In this document: positions 7,456 through 16,894 of the stretch, piece by piece
Layout of the letters: every line of letters begins with the position of its first letter
How positions within the stretch are numbered: the first letter of the stretch is position 1
Assembly (NCBI RefSeq): GCF_018326265.1
Contig: NZ_AP023360.1
Coordinates: forward strand, 1-64,000
From: Catellatospora sp. IY07-71
GTDB taxonomy: Bacteria; Actinomycetota; Actinomycetes; Mycobacteriales; Micromonosporaceae
Direction: 5' to 3'
DNA: 64,000 nt
Notes under the pieces: model-generated
Database searches by the model: none
What the model was told of the DNA's origin: nothing
Seen by the model: the letters and a program-made list of their open reading frames with translations, nothing else
Made by a program: the position numbers and the translations under genes

Positions 7456-9363
7456 CTAGCGGGGTGGGATGCGGCGGCGGGCGTCGGTGGCGGTGGACGG
7501 GCCGGGGGTCCAGGGGGACACCCAGTCGCCTTCGTCAGTCGGCGGGATGATGCCCTGTTCGAGGTCGGTGTGGTCGCCGGCGAGGACGCGGGCGGCCAGG
7601 GCGACGTCCTCGGCGTCGGTGTTGTGCCAGAGCTCGTGTTCGAGGATCACGATGCGGCCGCGGGCCTGGCGGCAGAACAGGTCGGCCAGGGCGATCTCCT
7701 CGCGGCGGCCGGAGGCGCCGGCCCGGGAGCAGACCGCGGCGATGGCGAACAGCTCCGCGCCGATGTCGACGATCCGGCCCAGGAACGCCTGCCGGTGTTC
7801 GAGGCGCCCCTGCCAGCGGGCCATCCCGGCGAAGGTGTTGCGGGCCAGGCGGCGCGCGGCGCGCTCGGCGTAGCGCACGTGCCCGGCGAGGCGGCCGAAC
7901 TGCCGGTAGCCGCCGAAGGTGCCCTTGCCCACGGCGAGGGTGGGCAGCCAGCGGGCGTAGAAGCCGGTGGCCTTGAGCAGGGCCTTGGACTTGTCGCCGA
8001 GCTTCGACTTCGGGTCGATGAGCGCCCCGGCCACGGACAGGTGCTGGTCCACCGCCTCGCGGGCGATGAACAGGTGCATGATCTCGGTCGAGCCCTCGAA
8101 GATGCGGTTGATGCGCATGTCGCGCAGCAGCTGCTCGACGCCGAGCGGCTTCTCGCCGCGGGCGGCGAGGGATTCGGCGGTCTCATAGCCACGGCCGCCG
8201 CGGATCTGCACCAGCTCGTCGGCCACCCGCCAGGCCAGCTCGGAACCGTAGAGCTTGACCAGCGCGGCCTCGATCCGGAAGTCGTTGCGGTCGTCGTCGG
8301 CCAGCATGCAGCACAGCTCCAGCATCGACTCCATGCCGTACGCGGTCGCCGCGATGTACGCGATCTTGGTGGCTACCGCCTCGTGCCTGCCGACCGGACG
8401 GCCCCACTGCACGCGCTCCTGGGACCACTGCCGGGCCACGCTCAGGCACCACTTGGCCGAGCCGACGCACATGGCGGGCAGCGACAGGCGGCCGGTGTTC
8501 AGCGTGCTCAGCGCGATTTTCAGGCCCTGGCCCTCGCCGCCGATGACGTTCTCGGCGGGCACGAACACGTCGTGGAAGCGGGTGACGCTGTTCTCCAGAC
8601 CGCGCAGGCCGAGGAAGCCGTTGCGGCGCTCGACGGTGATGCCGTCGGAGTCGCCCTCGACCACGAACGCGGTGATGCCGCCGCGGCGGCCCTCCCCCTT
8701 GGGCACCATCGCCATGACCACGAGCAGCGTGGCCACGGTGCCGTTGGTGGCCCAGAGCTTGACGCCGTTCAGGCGGTAGCCGCCCTCGACCGGGTTGGCC
8801 ACGGCGGACATGCGGGCCGGGTCGGAGCCGACGTCGGGCTCGGTAAGCAGGAACGCCGACACCTCTCCGGCGGCCAGCCGGGGCAGGAAGCGCTGCTTCT
8901 GCTCCTGGGTGCCGAAGAGCTTGAGCGGCTGCGGCACGCCGATCGACTGGTGCGCCGACAGCAGCGCGCCGATCGCCGGGCTGACCGAGCCGGCCAGCGC
9001 CAGCGCGCGGCAGTAGTCCAGGTGGGACAGGCCGAGGCCGCCGTACGCGGGATCGATCTTCATGCCGAAGGCGCCGAGTTCGGCGAGGCCGTGGAACACC
9101 TCGTCCGGGATACGGGCGTCACGCTCGATGGCGGCCCCGTCGACCTCGGTCGCCACGTACTCCCCGAGCTTGGCCAGGAACGCCTCGGCGTCGGGATCGG
9201 GTGCGGGCTGCGGCCACGGGTGGATCAGGTCCATCCGCAACCGGCCCAGGAACAGCTGTTTCCCGAAACTGGGCTTGCGCCAGTCGCTCTCCCGGGCGGC
9301 CTCCGCGACCTGCCGGGCCTGTTCTGCGGTCACCTCTCGCTGCACAGTGGTCATAGCCGACAC
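7456..9363 (-). CDS. Acyl-CoA dehydrogenase (long, 635 residues)
   Basis: This FAD-dependent enzyme carries out the first dehydrogenation of fatty-acid or branched-chain acyl-CoA degradation. The family pattern is clear: AFLLTEPDVGSDPARM, LNGVKLWATNG, GFLGLRGLENSVTRFHDVFVPAENVIGGEGQG, and the C-terminal QIRGGRGYE and RINRIFEGSTEIMHLFIARE, the last being the region after the catalytic base. It is about 250 residues longer than a typical short-chain acyl-CoA dehydrogenase, with a C-terminal helical extension like that of VLCAD-type and some mycobacterial FadE proteins. The substrate is not known. A palindrome in the promoter region suggests control by a TetR-type repressor. Confidence 0.92.
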   Translation of the reverse strand: MSAMTTVQREVTAEQARQVAEAARESDWRKPSFGKQLFLGRLRMDLIHPWPQPAPDPDAEAFLAKLGEYVATEVDGAAIERDARIPDEVFHGLAELGAFGMKIDPAYGGLGLSHLDYCRALALAGSVSPAIGALLSAHQSIGVPQPLKLFGTQEQKQRFLPRLAAGEVSAFLLTEPDVGSDPARMSAVANPVEGGYRLNGVKLWATNGTVATLLVVMAMVPKGEGRRGGITAFVVEGDSDGITVERRNGFLGLRGLENSVTRFHDVFVPAENVIGGEGQGLKIALSTLNTGRLSLPAMCVGSAKWCLSVARQWSQERVQWGRPVGRHEAVATKIAYIAATAYGMESMLELCCMLADDDRNDFRIEAALVKLYGSELAWRVADELVQIRGGRGYETAESLAARGEKPLGVEQLLRDMRINRIFEGSTEIMHLFIAREAVDQHLSVAGALIDPKSKLGDKSKALLKATGFYARWLPTLAVGKGTFGGYRQFGRLAGHVRYAERAARRLARNTFAGMARWQGRLEHRQAFLGRIVDIGAELFAIAAVCSRAGASGRREEIALADLFCRQARGRIVILEHELWHNTDAEDVALAARVLAGDHTDLEQGIIPPTDEGDWVSPWTPGPSTATDARRRIPPR

Positions 9364-9408
9364 CCCTGTCGTCCAGTAGTGCGCCTTAAATCACGCTACC
9401 CCGCAGTA

Positions 9409-9422
9409 CTACTGATCGGTAG
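9409..9422. promoter_or_regulatory. Palindromic operator candidate upstream of the acyl-CoA dehydrogenase
   Basis: CTACTGATCGGTAG is a 14-bp palindrome with one mismatched pair, 46 bases upstream of the dehydrogenase start. Fatty-acid-degradation genes are often controlled by TetR-type repressors at such sites. No candidate regulator gene lies next to it. Confidence 0.45.
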
Positions 9423-9447
9423 CAGTTGGCAGGACGACCGGGCGTGT

Positions 9448-10197
9448 CTACTCGTACTGCTCCGCGGGAGCCGTGACCGGACGCCACTCCAGCACCTCGA
9501 TGAACGGGATATCGTCCCCGTTCACCGGGTCCGTGCCCCGATGGGCGGTGTATCTGCCGGTGATCTCCACCCAGCTGTCGGCCGCCAGCCCCTGCGGCAC
9601 GGCGCCGTTCATGCCGACCTTGATCGGGCGGGCGTCGGCCGCGCAGCAGGACAGGATCATGCGGGTGAGCAGCTGGCCGCCGTTCGGATCGGCGGACAGG
9701 AAGCCGGTGATGCGGACCCGGCGGTCCCCGATGGACCGGCCCTCGTCGAAGATCGCGCGGGTGGCGTAGTCGAGCACGCTGATCCGGGCCGGGTCGCCCG
9801 CCGGCAGCGCCGGGAAGTCGGACACCTGCTGGGCCGACAGCGCGCTCCCGGCCTGCTCGGCCGCGTAAGACCCGAGCGCGGGCGGGGCGACCAGCAGCAG
9901 CCCCAGCACCGGCGCGATGAGCAGCCAGCCCACCCGCGGCTCGCGATGCCCGCCCGCATGCTCGTGCTCGGCGCCGTGCTCGTGGGAGCCGTCGGCGCAC
10001 TCGGTGTCGGCCGTCGTGCCGTGCCGGAAGTCATACCAGAGGGTCATCACGGCCGCGACGACCAGCAGCGCGCCCGCGCCGATCAGGAAGGGCTGCAGAC
10101 CCGCCTTGACGTAGCGCAGGTACATGTCGGTGAGGCTGGCCTTGAGGATCGCGCCGCCGAGCAGCAGCATGACCACGCCCTGGGCCTGACGGTTCAC
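9448..10197 (-). CDS. TIGR03943-type membrane protein paired with a permease
   Basis: About 249 residues: two hydrophobic segments at the N-terminus, a His/Glu-rich loop (HEHGAEHEHAGGH), a third membrane segment, and a C-terminal domain with RIMGF-like RVRITGFLSADPNGGQ, MILSCCAADARPIKV and WVEITGRY. This layout and the CC motif are typical of the TIGR03943 family, which is nearly always encoded beside a DUF318/YraQ permease, as it is here. The GTG start overlaps the permease stop (GTGA). The His-rich loop suggests metal binding, but the transported ligand is unknown. Confidence 0.85.
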   Translation of the reverse strand: MNRQAQGVVMLLLGGAILKASLTDMYLRYVKAGLQPFLIGAGALLVVAAVMTLWYDFRHGTTADTECADGSHEHGAEHEHAGGHREPRVGWLLIAPVLGLLLVAPPALGSYAAEQAGSALSAQQVSDFPALPAGDPARISVLDYATRAIFDEGRSIGDRRVRITGFLSADPNGGQLLTRMILSCCAADARPIKVGMNGAVPQGLAADSWVEITGRYTAHRGTDPVNGDDIPFIEVLEWRPVTAPAEQYE

Positions 10198-11120
10198 AGC
10201 AGCACCATCCCGGCGGCGGCGGCGACCAGCACCGCGGTGACGAAGGTGGCCGGGGCGAAGCGCAGCGCGAAGCGGCGCCCGAACACCCCGGCCTGCATGG
10301 AGATGAGTTTCAGGTCCACCATCGGGCCGACCACCAGGAACGCCAGCCGCGCGGTGAGCGAGAACTGGCTCAGCGAGGCGGCGACGAACGCGTCGGCCTC
10401 CGAGCAGATCGACAGCAGCACCGCGAGCCCGGCCAGGGCCAGCACCGACAGCACCGGCCGGTCGGCCACCGCCTGCAGCACCGACTCGGGCACCAGCACG
10501 TTGATGGTGGCCGCGGCCATCGCGCCGAGCACCAGGAAGCCGCCCGCGTGCACGATGTCGTGCCGGCAGGCCGCCCAGAACGCGCGCGCCTTCGACAGGT
10601 CGTCCAACTCGGGCCGGTGCGGCAGCCGGATCCAGTCCTGCCTGCCCAGGCGCAGCCAGAGCCAGCCCATGATCATGGCGACGACCAGGCTGGCCACGCC
10701 GCGGGCGACGACCATCTCCGGATTGTTCGGGAAGGCGACCGCGGTGGCGGTCAGCACGATCGGGTTGATCGCGGGCGCGGCCAGCAGGAACGCGAGCGCG
10801 GCGGCCGGGGTGACGCCGCGCCGGATCAGCGACCCGGCGATCGGCACCGAGCCGCACTCGCAGCCGGGCAGCACCACCCCGGCGCAGCTCGCCACGGGCA
10901 CGGCCAGCGCCGGGTGCCTGGGCAGCGCCTTCGCCCAGAACGAGCGCGGCACGAACACCGCGATCACCGCCGACAGCGCGACGCCGAACACCAGGAACGG
11001 CGTGGCCTGCACCATCACCGACACGAACACGGTGGTCCAGGTCTGCAGCAGCGGCGTGGCGATCGCGTCGGCGATCGGCCCCCGGAACAGCAGCAGCGCG
11101 ATGAGCAGTAGGGCGAGCAC
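10194..11120 (-). CDS. DUF318/YraQ-family permease
   Basis: Polytopic membrane protein of 308 residues with about eight helices. VASCAGVVLPGCECGSVPIAG (two conserved Cys close together) and AAPAINPIVL are hallmarks of the YraQ/ArsP permease family, whose members export organoarsenicals or act in unknown metal or sulfur transport. A second conserved part, SICSEADAFVAASL, is also present. The only ATG/GTG start before the first helix is the GTG at 11120. The open frame continues upstream for about 33 basic and Pro-rich codons, so a CTG start cannot be excluded. It forms a two-gene operon with the TIGR03943 protein. Confidence 0.85.
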   Translation of the reverse strand: MLALLLIALLLFRGPIADAIATPLLQTWTTVFVSVMVQATPFLVFGVALSAVIAVFVPRSFWAKALPRHPALAVPVASCAGVVLPGCECGSVPIAGSLIRRGVTPAAALAFLLAAPAINPIVLTATAVAFPNNPEMVVARGVASLVVAMIMGWLWLRLGRQDWIRLPHRPELDDLSKARAFWAACRHDIVHAGGFLVLGAMAAATINVLVPESVLQAVADRPVLSVLALAGLAVLLSICSEADAFVAASLSQFSLTARLAFLVVGPMVDLKLISMQAGVFGRRFALRFAPATFVTAVLVAAAAGMVLL

Positions 11121-11536
<416 letters not shown>

Positions 11537-12121
11537 ATGAACGACCACCGCTGGCGCACGGTCGACATCGTCGTCGCCTCGATCCTCGCCGTCACCTTCG
11601 GCGTCATCTTCTGGGCCTGGGGCCTGCTGTGGAACGGTCCCGCCGGAGCGATCTTCGGCGCGACCTTCCCGCCGGCCGCGGCCGCCATCTACGGCGTCTG
11701 GCTGCTGCCCGCCGTGCTCGCCCCGCTGATCATCCGCAAGGCGGGCGCGGGCATCTACACCGAGCTGGTCGCGGCGATCGTCTCCGCGCTGCTCGGCACC
11801 TCCTGGGGCATCAGCGTGCTGTGGTACGGCCTGGCCGAGGGCGCGGCGGGCGAGCTCGGCTTCGCGCTCGGCGGCTACAAGCGCTGGGGCCTGGGCCAGT
11901 CGCTGATCGCGTCGGTGCTGGCCGGCCTCACCGCCGCCGGGCTCGACCTGTACTACTACTACGCCGACTGGCAGACCGACTGGAAGCTCGCGTACGTCGG
12001 CATCGTCGTGGCCAGCACCGTCCTGTTCGCCGGCATCGGCGGCCACTACCTGACCAAGGCGCTGGCCGGCACCGGCGTGCTGGACCGCTTCCCCTCCGGC
12101 CGCGCCCGCGACCTGGTCTGA
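11537..12121 (+). CDS. ykoE: ECF transporter substrate-binding S component (thiamin precursor)
   Basis: This 194-residue membrane protein has five to six helices and a YkoE pattern (DIVVASILAVTFGVIFWAWG, WLLPAVLAPLIIRKAGAGIYTELVAA, LGGYKRWGLGQSLIASVLAG). YkoE-type S components take up the thiamin precursor HMP or thiamin itself. The TPP riboswitch directly upstream agrees with that role. The stop TGA overlaps the ATG of the ATPase gene by one base. Confidence 0.93.
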   Translation: MNDHRWRTVDIVVASILAVTFGVIFWAWGLLWNGPAGAIFGATFPPAAAAIYGVWLLPAVLAPLIIRKAGAGIYTELVAAIVSALLGTSWGISVLWYGLAEGAAGELGFALGGYKRWGLGQSLIASVLAGLTAAGLDLYYYYADWQTDWKLAYVGIVVASTVLFAGIGGHYLTKALAGTGVLDRFPSGRARDLV

Positions 12122-13461
12122 TGATCAAGCTCGAGGGGTACGGGTGGCGGCACGCCGGACGCCGCGCGTGGGCGGTGCGCGGGCTCGACCTGCGCATCGC
12201 GCGCGGCGAACGGGTGCTGCTGCTCGGCCCCTCGGGCGCGGGCAAGTCCACCCTGCTGCACGCCCTGGCCGGGCTGCTGCCCGAGGACTCCGGGCAGGCC
12301 GAGGGCACCGTCGAGGTCGCCGCGGCCCGCACCGGCATCGTGTTCCAGGACCCGCAGTCGCAGCTGGTCATGTCGCGGGCCGGGGACGAGGTCGCGTTCG
12401 GCCTGGAGAACCTCGGGTGGCCGCTGTCCCGCATCTGGCCGCGCGTCGACGAGGTGCTGGCCCGGGTCGGTTTCGGATACCCGCGCGACCGGGCCACCGA
12501 CGCGCTGTCCGGCGGCGAGCAGCAGCGGCTCGTGCTGGCCGGGGCGCTCGCGCCCGAACCGGACCTGCTGCTGCTCGACGAGCCCACCGCCAACCTGGAC
12601 CCGGCCGGGGCCGCGCTGGTGCGGCAGGCGCTGCGAGACGCCGTCGGCGCCGACACCACCGTCGTGCTCGTCGAGCACCGCATCGCCGAGGTGCTGGAGC
12701 TGGTGACCCGCGTCGTGGTGCTGGAGCCGGGCGGCGGCGTACGCGACGACATCGCTCCCCACCTGCTGAGCGGGCCGCTCGGCGCGGAGCTGGCCGCGGC
12801 CGGGGTCTGGGTGCCCGGCCACCCCGCGGCCGCCCGCCGCGCCGCCGCCCCGCCCGGCGACGTCCTGCTGTCCACCCACGACCTGCGGGTACGCCATCTC
12901 TCCTACCCCGACACCGCGGTGCGGGCCGGGGAGGCGCTCGCGGTGACCGGGCCCAACGGCTCCGGCAAGTCCACCCTGGCGCTGGCCCTGGGCGGCCTGC
13001 TCCCGCCCGCGTCCGGCGAGGTGCGCTCGCCCGACGGGCCGCCGCACCGCTGGCGCGCCCGCGCGCTGGCCGGGCGGATCGGCTCGGTGTTCCAGAACCC
13101 GGAACACCAGTTCGTCACCGCGAGCGTGCGCGACGAGCTGGCACTCGGCGGCACCTCGCCCGCCCGCGTCGACGAGCTGCTCACCCGGCTGCGGCTGGAC
13201 CACCTTGCCGGGGCGAACCCGTTCACGCTGTCCGGCGGCGAGGCACGGCGGCTGTCCGTGGCCACCGCGCTGGCCGCCCGGCCCCGGCTGCTGATCCTCG
13301 ACGAGCCCACCTTCGGCCAGGACCGGCGCACCTGGCTGGAGCTGGTCGACCTGCTGGCCGACCTGCGCGACGACGGCCACGGCGTGGTCACCGTCACCCA
13401 CGACCCCGCCGTGGTCGACACCCTCGCCGACCGCGTACTCCACCTGGAGCGTGCACCGTGA
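12121..13461 (+). CDS. ykoD: ECF transporter duplicated ATPase
   Basis: A single 446-residue chain carries two ABC domains, as in B. subtilis YkoD. Domain 1 has Walker A GPSGAGKST, signature LSGGEQQR and Walker B LLLLDEPTANLD. Domain 2 has GPNGSGKST, LSGGEARRLSV and LLILDEPTFGQD. Q-loop sequences VFQDPQSQLV and VFQNPEHQFV are present, as in EcfA-type ATPases. It energises YkoE/YkoC. Stop and next start overlap (GTGA). Confidence 0.95.
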   Translation: MIKLEGYGWRHAGRRAWAVRGLDLRIARGERVLLLGPSGAGKSTLLHALAGLLPEDSGQAEGTVEVAAARTGIVFQDPQSQLVMSRAGDEVAFGLENLGWPLSRIWPRVDEVLARVGFGYPRDRATDALSGGEQQRLVLAGALAPEPDLLLLDEPTANLDPAGAALVRQALRDAVGADTTVVLVEHRIAEVLELVTRVVVLEPGGGVRDDIAPHLLSGPLGAELAAAGVWVPGHPAAARRAAAPPGDVLLSTHDLRVRHLSYPDTAVRAGEALAVTGPNGSGKSTLALALGGLLPPASGEVRSPDGPPHRWRARALAGRIGSVFQNPEHQFVTASVRDELALGGTSPARVDELLTRLRLDHLAGANPFTLSGGEARRLSVATALAARPRLLILDEPTFGQDRRTWLELVDLLADLRDDGHGVVTVTHDPAVVDTLADRVLHLERAP

Positions 13462-14246
13462 CCGGCCCGATCGCCGTCTCGGCTTCGTCCGCTCCGCCGT
13501 CCACGGCGCTACTGGCCCGGCGCACGCCGGTCGCGAAGATCGTCGCGCTGGCGCTGTTCACCACGGCGGCGCTGCTCACCCGGGACGTGGCCGCGCTCGG
13601 GTTCGCGCTGGCGGCGACGTTCCTGGTCGCGCCGCTGTTCGGGATCACGCCGTGGGGCCTGCTGCGCCGCGGCTGGCCCGCGCTGCTCGGCGCGGCGAGT
13701 GTGGTGGTGTCCCTCGCCCTGTTCGCGGCCGACCGCTCCGGGACGGTGCTGTTCGCCGCCGGGCCGATCGTGATCACGACGACGGTACTGGTGAACGCGC
13801 TGTCGCTGGCGATGCGACTGCTGGCCATCGCGCTGCCGAGCGTGCTCGTGTTCAGCACCACCGACCCGACCGACCTGGCCGACTCGCTGATCCAGCACGC
13901 CCGCGTCTCGGCCCGGTTCGCGATCGGGGCGCTGGCCGCGTTCCGGCTGGTCGGGCTGCTGGGCGACGAGTGGCGGATGATCGCCATGGCGCGCCGGGCG
14001 CGTGGCATCGACGCAGGGCGCAATCCGGCGCGCTGGCTGCGGCTCTTCGCGAGCACCGCGTTCGGCCTGCTCGTCGGCGCGATCCGGCGCGGCACCCGGC
14101 TCGCCGTGGCGATGGACGCCCGCGGCTTCGACGCCGGGCTGCCCCGCACCGTCGCCCGCCCCATGCCCTGGCGTCCCGCCGACTGGCTGCTCATCGCCGC
14201 AGGCGCCACCCTCGCCACCGCGATCCAGCTCATCGCCCATCGCTGA
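13458..14246 (+). CDS. ykoC: ECF transporter transmembrane T component
   Basis: The 262-residue EcfT protein has four to five hydrophobic segments, then the two coupling-helix motifs with Ala-Arg-Gly: MARRARGIDAG and AMDARGFDAG. These dock on the ATPase. GTG is chosen because it overlaps the ykoD stop by 4 bases. Residues 1-25 are a polar Ala/Ser/Pro extension. It is the last gene of the TPP-controlled operon, and a family C palindrome follows 20 bases downstream. Confidence 0.93.
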   Translation: MTGPIAVSASSAPPSTALLARRTPVAKIVALALFTTAALLTRDVAALGFALAATFLVAPLFGITPWGLLRRGWPALLGAASVVVSLALFAADRSGTVLFAAGPIVITTTVLVNALSLAMRLLAIALPSVLVFSTTDPTDLADSLIQHARVSARFAIGALAAFRLVGLLGDEWRMIAMARRARGIDAGRNPARWLRLFASTAFGLLVGAIRRGTRLAVAMDARGFDAGLPRTVARPMPWRPADWLLIAAGATLATAIQLIAHR

Positions 14247-14265
14247 CTCGGCCGGCGGCCAGCAT

Positions 14266-14340
14266 GATCCACCGACTTGCCAGGCAGGTGGGCGAATCAT
14301 GGACGCGGATACGCCCGGGTGCCTGGCAAGTCGGATGATC
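14266..14340. repeat. Family C palindromic element, copy 1 (75 bp)
   Basis: The element is bounded by GATC on both sides, with arms CCGACTTGCCAGGCA and TGCCTGGCAAGTCGG and an inner GGGCG/CGCCC pair. It lies between convergent ykoC and uppS, and its final TC supplies the first two bases of the (complementary) uppS stop codon. Two more 75-bp copies are at 36403 and 46875. Confidence 0.9.
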
Positions 14341-15175
14341 AAGCGGCGGCGGGGGGCGGGGCGACGGGGTTGGGGAGGGCGCCGCCGAAGCGGCGGTCGC
14401 GCTGGGCGTAGAGCTCGCACGCGTACCAGAGGTGGCGGCGGTCGAAGTCGGGCCAGAGCGTGTCCAGGTAGACGTGCTCGGCGTAGGCCGACTGCCAGAT
14501 CAGGTAGTTGCTGGTGCGCTGCTCGCCGGAGGGGCGCAGGAACAGGTCCACCTCGGGCACCTCGGGGTGGTAGAGGTAGCGCGCGAAGACCTTCTCGTTG
14601 ATCTTGTCGGGCTTGAGGCGGCCCGCCGCCACGTCGCGGGCGATCGCGGCGGCCGCGTCGGCGATCTCCGCCTGACCGCCGTAGTTCACGCAGAACTGCA
14701 GGGTCAGCTTGGTGTTGTGGCGGCTCAGCTGCTCGGCCGTCTCCAGCTCGTCGATGACGCTCTTCCACAGCCGGCCCCGGCGGCCCGACCACACGATGCG
14801 TACGCCCAGCTCGTTGAGCTGGTCGCGACGGCGGCGGATGACGTCGCGGTTGAAGCCCATCAGGAAGCGCACCTCCTCGGGCGAGCGCTTCCAGTTCTCC
14901 GTCGAGAACGCGTACGCCGACAGGTACGGCACGCCGATCTCCAGCGCCCCCTCGATCGTGTCGAACAGGGAGAACTCGCCCCGCTTGTGGCCCTCGGTGC
15001 GGGGCAGGCCGCGGTCCTTGGCCCAGCGGCCGTTGCCGTCCATCACGATCGCGATGTGCTGGGGCAGCGCCTCACCGGGCAGCTTCGGCGCGACGGCGCC
15101 GGACGGGTGCGGGGTCGGCTGCTTCGGCTCAGGCCGCTGCCGGGTGAAGCCGGTCCTGACGGACGGTCGAATCAC
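14339..15175 (-). CDS. uppS: Isoprenyl transferase (cis-prenyl, undecaprenyl diphosphate synthase type)
   Basis: The enzyme extends farnesyl diphosphate with isopentenyl diphosphate to the lipid carrier for cell-wall synthesis. [17 protein letters not shown] (40-56) contains catalytic Asp46. [24 protein letters not shown], and the C-terminal [19 protein letters not shown] complete the family signature. The 278 residues include a ~38-residue N-terminal Pro/Arg extension and a short Pro/Ala tail. The GTG start has AGGGGA 7 bases upstream. The stop lies in the family C repeat. recO ends 33 bases upstream on the same strand. Confidence 0.95.
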   Translation of the reverse strand: MIRPSVRTGFTRQRPEPKQPTPHPSGAVAPKLPGEALPQHIAIVMDGNGRWAKDRGLPRTEGHKRGEFSLFDTIEGALEIGVPYLSAYAFSTENWKRSPEEVRFLMGFNRDVIRRRRDQLNELGVRIVWSGRRGRLWKSVIDELETAEQLSRHNTKLTLQFCVNYGGQAEIADAAAAIARDVAAGRLKPDKINEKVFARYLYHPEVPEVDLFLRPSGEQRTSNYLIWQSAYAEHVYLDTLWPDFDRRHLWYACELYAQRDRRFGGALPNPVAPPPAAA

Positions 15176-15208
15176 GTGCGGATCCCCTGTTCGTGGCGCG
15201 GGTCGGGC

Positions 15209-15964
15209 TCAGCCCGGCTCCCGGCGGTCTACCAACGGCAGCGAGCGTAGCTGCCGCTCCAGGTGCCACTGCAAATGAGCCGCCACGAAACCTGCACATT
15301 CCCGCTGCACCGGCGGCTCGGCCAGCTCGGCGGCGGCCCAGTCGCCCTCCAGCAGCGCCGACATCAGGTCGAGCGTCGCCGGGTCGGGGTGCGCGGCGCC
15401 CGGCGGGCGGCAGTTGAGGCAGGTGACCCCGCCGGCCGCGATGGAGAACGCGCGATGCGGCCCGGCCTCGCCGCACACCGCGCAGTCGCGCAGCGCCGGG
15501 GCCCAGCCCGCCTGGGACATGGCACGCAGCAGGTATGCGTCCAGCACCAGCGAGGCGGGGCGCCTGCCCTCCGCCAGCGCCCGCAGCGCGCCCAGGGTGA
15601 GCTGGTACAGCTTCAGCGCGGGCTCGCGCTCGACCGGGGTGAGCCGCTCGGCCAACTCCACGATCGCGCTCGCGGCCGTGTAGCGCGGGTAGTCCCGCTG
15701 GAAGCGGCCACCGAACAGGTCCCGGCCCTCGACCTGGGTGACGGTGTCCAGCGAACTGCCCTCGCTGCACTGCACGTCGACGTGGTTGAACGGCTCCAGG
15801 CGCGCCCCGAAGCGCGACGTGGTGCGGCGTACCCCCTTGGCGACCGCGCGGACCCGGCCGTGCTGCCGGGTCAGCAGCGTCACGATCCGGTCGGCCTCGC
15901 CCAGCTTCTGCGCCCGCAGCACGAGCGCGTCGTCGCGGTAGAGGGGTCGGCGCATGCCCGGCAT
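15209..15964 (-). CDS. recO: DNA repair protein RecO
   Basis: RecO loads RecA with RecR in RecF-pathway gap repair. The 251-residue protein has the N-terminal OB fold (YRDDALVLRAQKLGEADRIVTLLT...GRVRAVAKGVRR) and a C-terminal helical part with a zinc-finger pair C161/C164 and C182/C185. TAGGCT (15972-15977, minus strand) ends 7 bases before the ATG, as for a leaderless mRNA, which supports the start at 15964 rather than the ATG three codons later. It sits between era and uppS, the standard actinobacterial order. Confidence 0.95.
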   Translation of the reverse strand: MPGMRRPLYRDDALVLRAQKLGEADRIVTLLTRQHGRVRAVAKGVRRTTSRFGARLEPFNHVDVQCSEGSSLDTVTQVEGRDLFGGRFQRDYPRYTAASAIVELAERLTPVEREPALKLYQLTLGALRALAEGRRPASLVLDAYLLRAMSQAGWAPALRDCAVCGEAGPHRAFSIAAGGVTCLNCRPPGAAHPDPATLDLMSALLEGDWAAAELAEPPVQRECAGFVAAHLQWHLERQLRSLPLVDRREPG

Positions 15965-15991
15965 ACGCGGGAGCCTACCGACCCCCGGCGA

Positions 15992-16879
15992 CTAGAAACC
16001 GAGGCGGCGGAGCTGGCGGGGGTCGCGCTGCCAGTCCTTGGCGACGCGGACGTGGAGGTCGAGGTAGATCTTGGTGCCGAGTAGCTCCTGGATGTCGGCG
16101 CGGGCCTTGGTGCCGACCTCCTTGAGCCGGGAGCCCTTGGCGCCGATCATGATGGCCTTCTGGCTCTGCCGCTCGACGTAGACGTCGGCGTACACCTTGG
16201 TCAGGCCGTCCTCGGGGATGATCTCCTCGACCAGCACCGCGATGGAGTGCGGCAGCTCGTCGCGTACGCCCTCCAGCGCCGCCTCGCGGATCATCTCGGC
16301 GATGAGCACGTGCTCGGGCTCGTCGGTCAGCATGCTGTCGGGGTAGAGCTGGGGCGAGCGCGGCAGGTGCTTCACCATCACGTCGACCAGGGTGTCCAGC
16401 TGGTGGTTAGCCACCGCGCTGACCGGCACCACGTCGGCGAACTCGCCCAGCGCGTTCACCGCGAGCAGCTGCTCGGCCAGGGTCTTCTTGTCGACCAGGT
16501 CGGTCTTGGTGACCACGGCGACGACGGTGGCCTTGAGGCCGGCGATCTCCCCGGCGATGAAGGTGTCGCCCTTGCCGACGGGCTCGTTGGCGGGGATGCA
16601 CAGGCCGATCACGTCGGTCTCGCTCCAGGTGGCGCGGACCAGGTCGTTGAGGCGCTCGCCGAGCAGGGTGCGCGGGCGGTGCAGGCCGGGGGTGTCCACG
16701 AGCACCAGCTGCGCGTCCGGCCGGTGCAGCACGGCGCGGATGACGTGCCGCGTGGTCTGCGGTTTGTTCGACGTGATCGCGATCTTCTGGCCGACGATCG
16801 CGTTCGTCAGGGTCGACTTGCCCGCGTTCGGCCGTCCCACGAAGCAGGCAAACCCGGCACGGTATGAGTTATCCGCCAC
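15992..16879 (-). CDS. era: GTPase Era
   Basis: Era binds 16S rRNA and helps 30S maturation. G1 GRPNAGKST (15-23), G3 DTPG (62-65), G4 TKTD (124-127), and a C-terminal KH domain with MIGAKGSRLKEVGTKARADI are intact. The length of 295 is normal. The GTG start lies 6 bases after TACGTT (16886-16891, minus strand), another likely leaderless start. The upstream gene on this strand is an ImmA/IrrE-like protein instead of the usual cdd-like gene, which is 13 kb away. Confidence 0.97.
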   Translation of the reverse strand: MADNSYRAGFACFVGRPNAGKSTLTNAIVGQKIAITSNKPQTTRHVIRAVLHRPDAQLVLVDTPGLHRPRTLLGERLNDLVRATWSETDVIGLCIPANEPVGKGDTFIAGEIAGLKATVVAVVTKTDLVDKKTLAEQLLAVNALGEFADVVPVSAVANHQLDTLVDVMVKHLPRSPQLYPDSMLTDEPEHVLIAEMIREAALEGVRDELPHSIAVLVEEIIPEDGLTKVYADVYVERQSQKAIMIGAKGSRLKEVGTKARADIQELLGTKIYLDLHVRVAKDWQRDPRQLRRLGF

Positions 16880-16894
16880 TCACGTAACGTACCC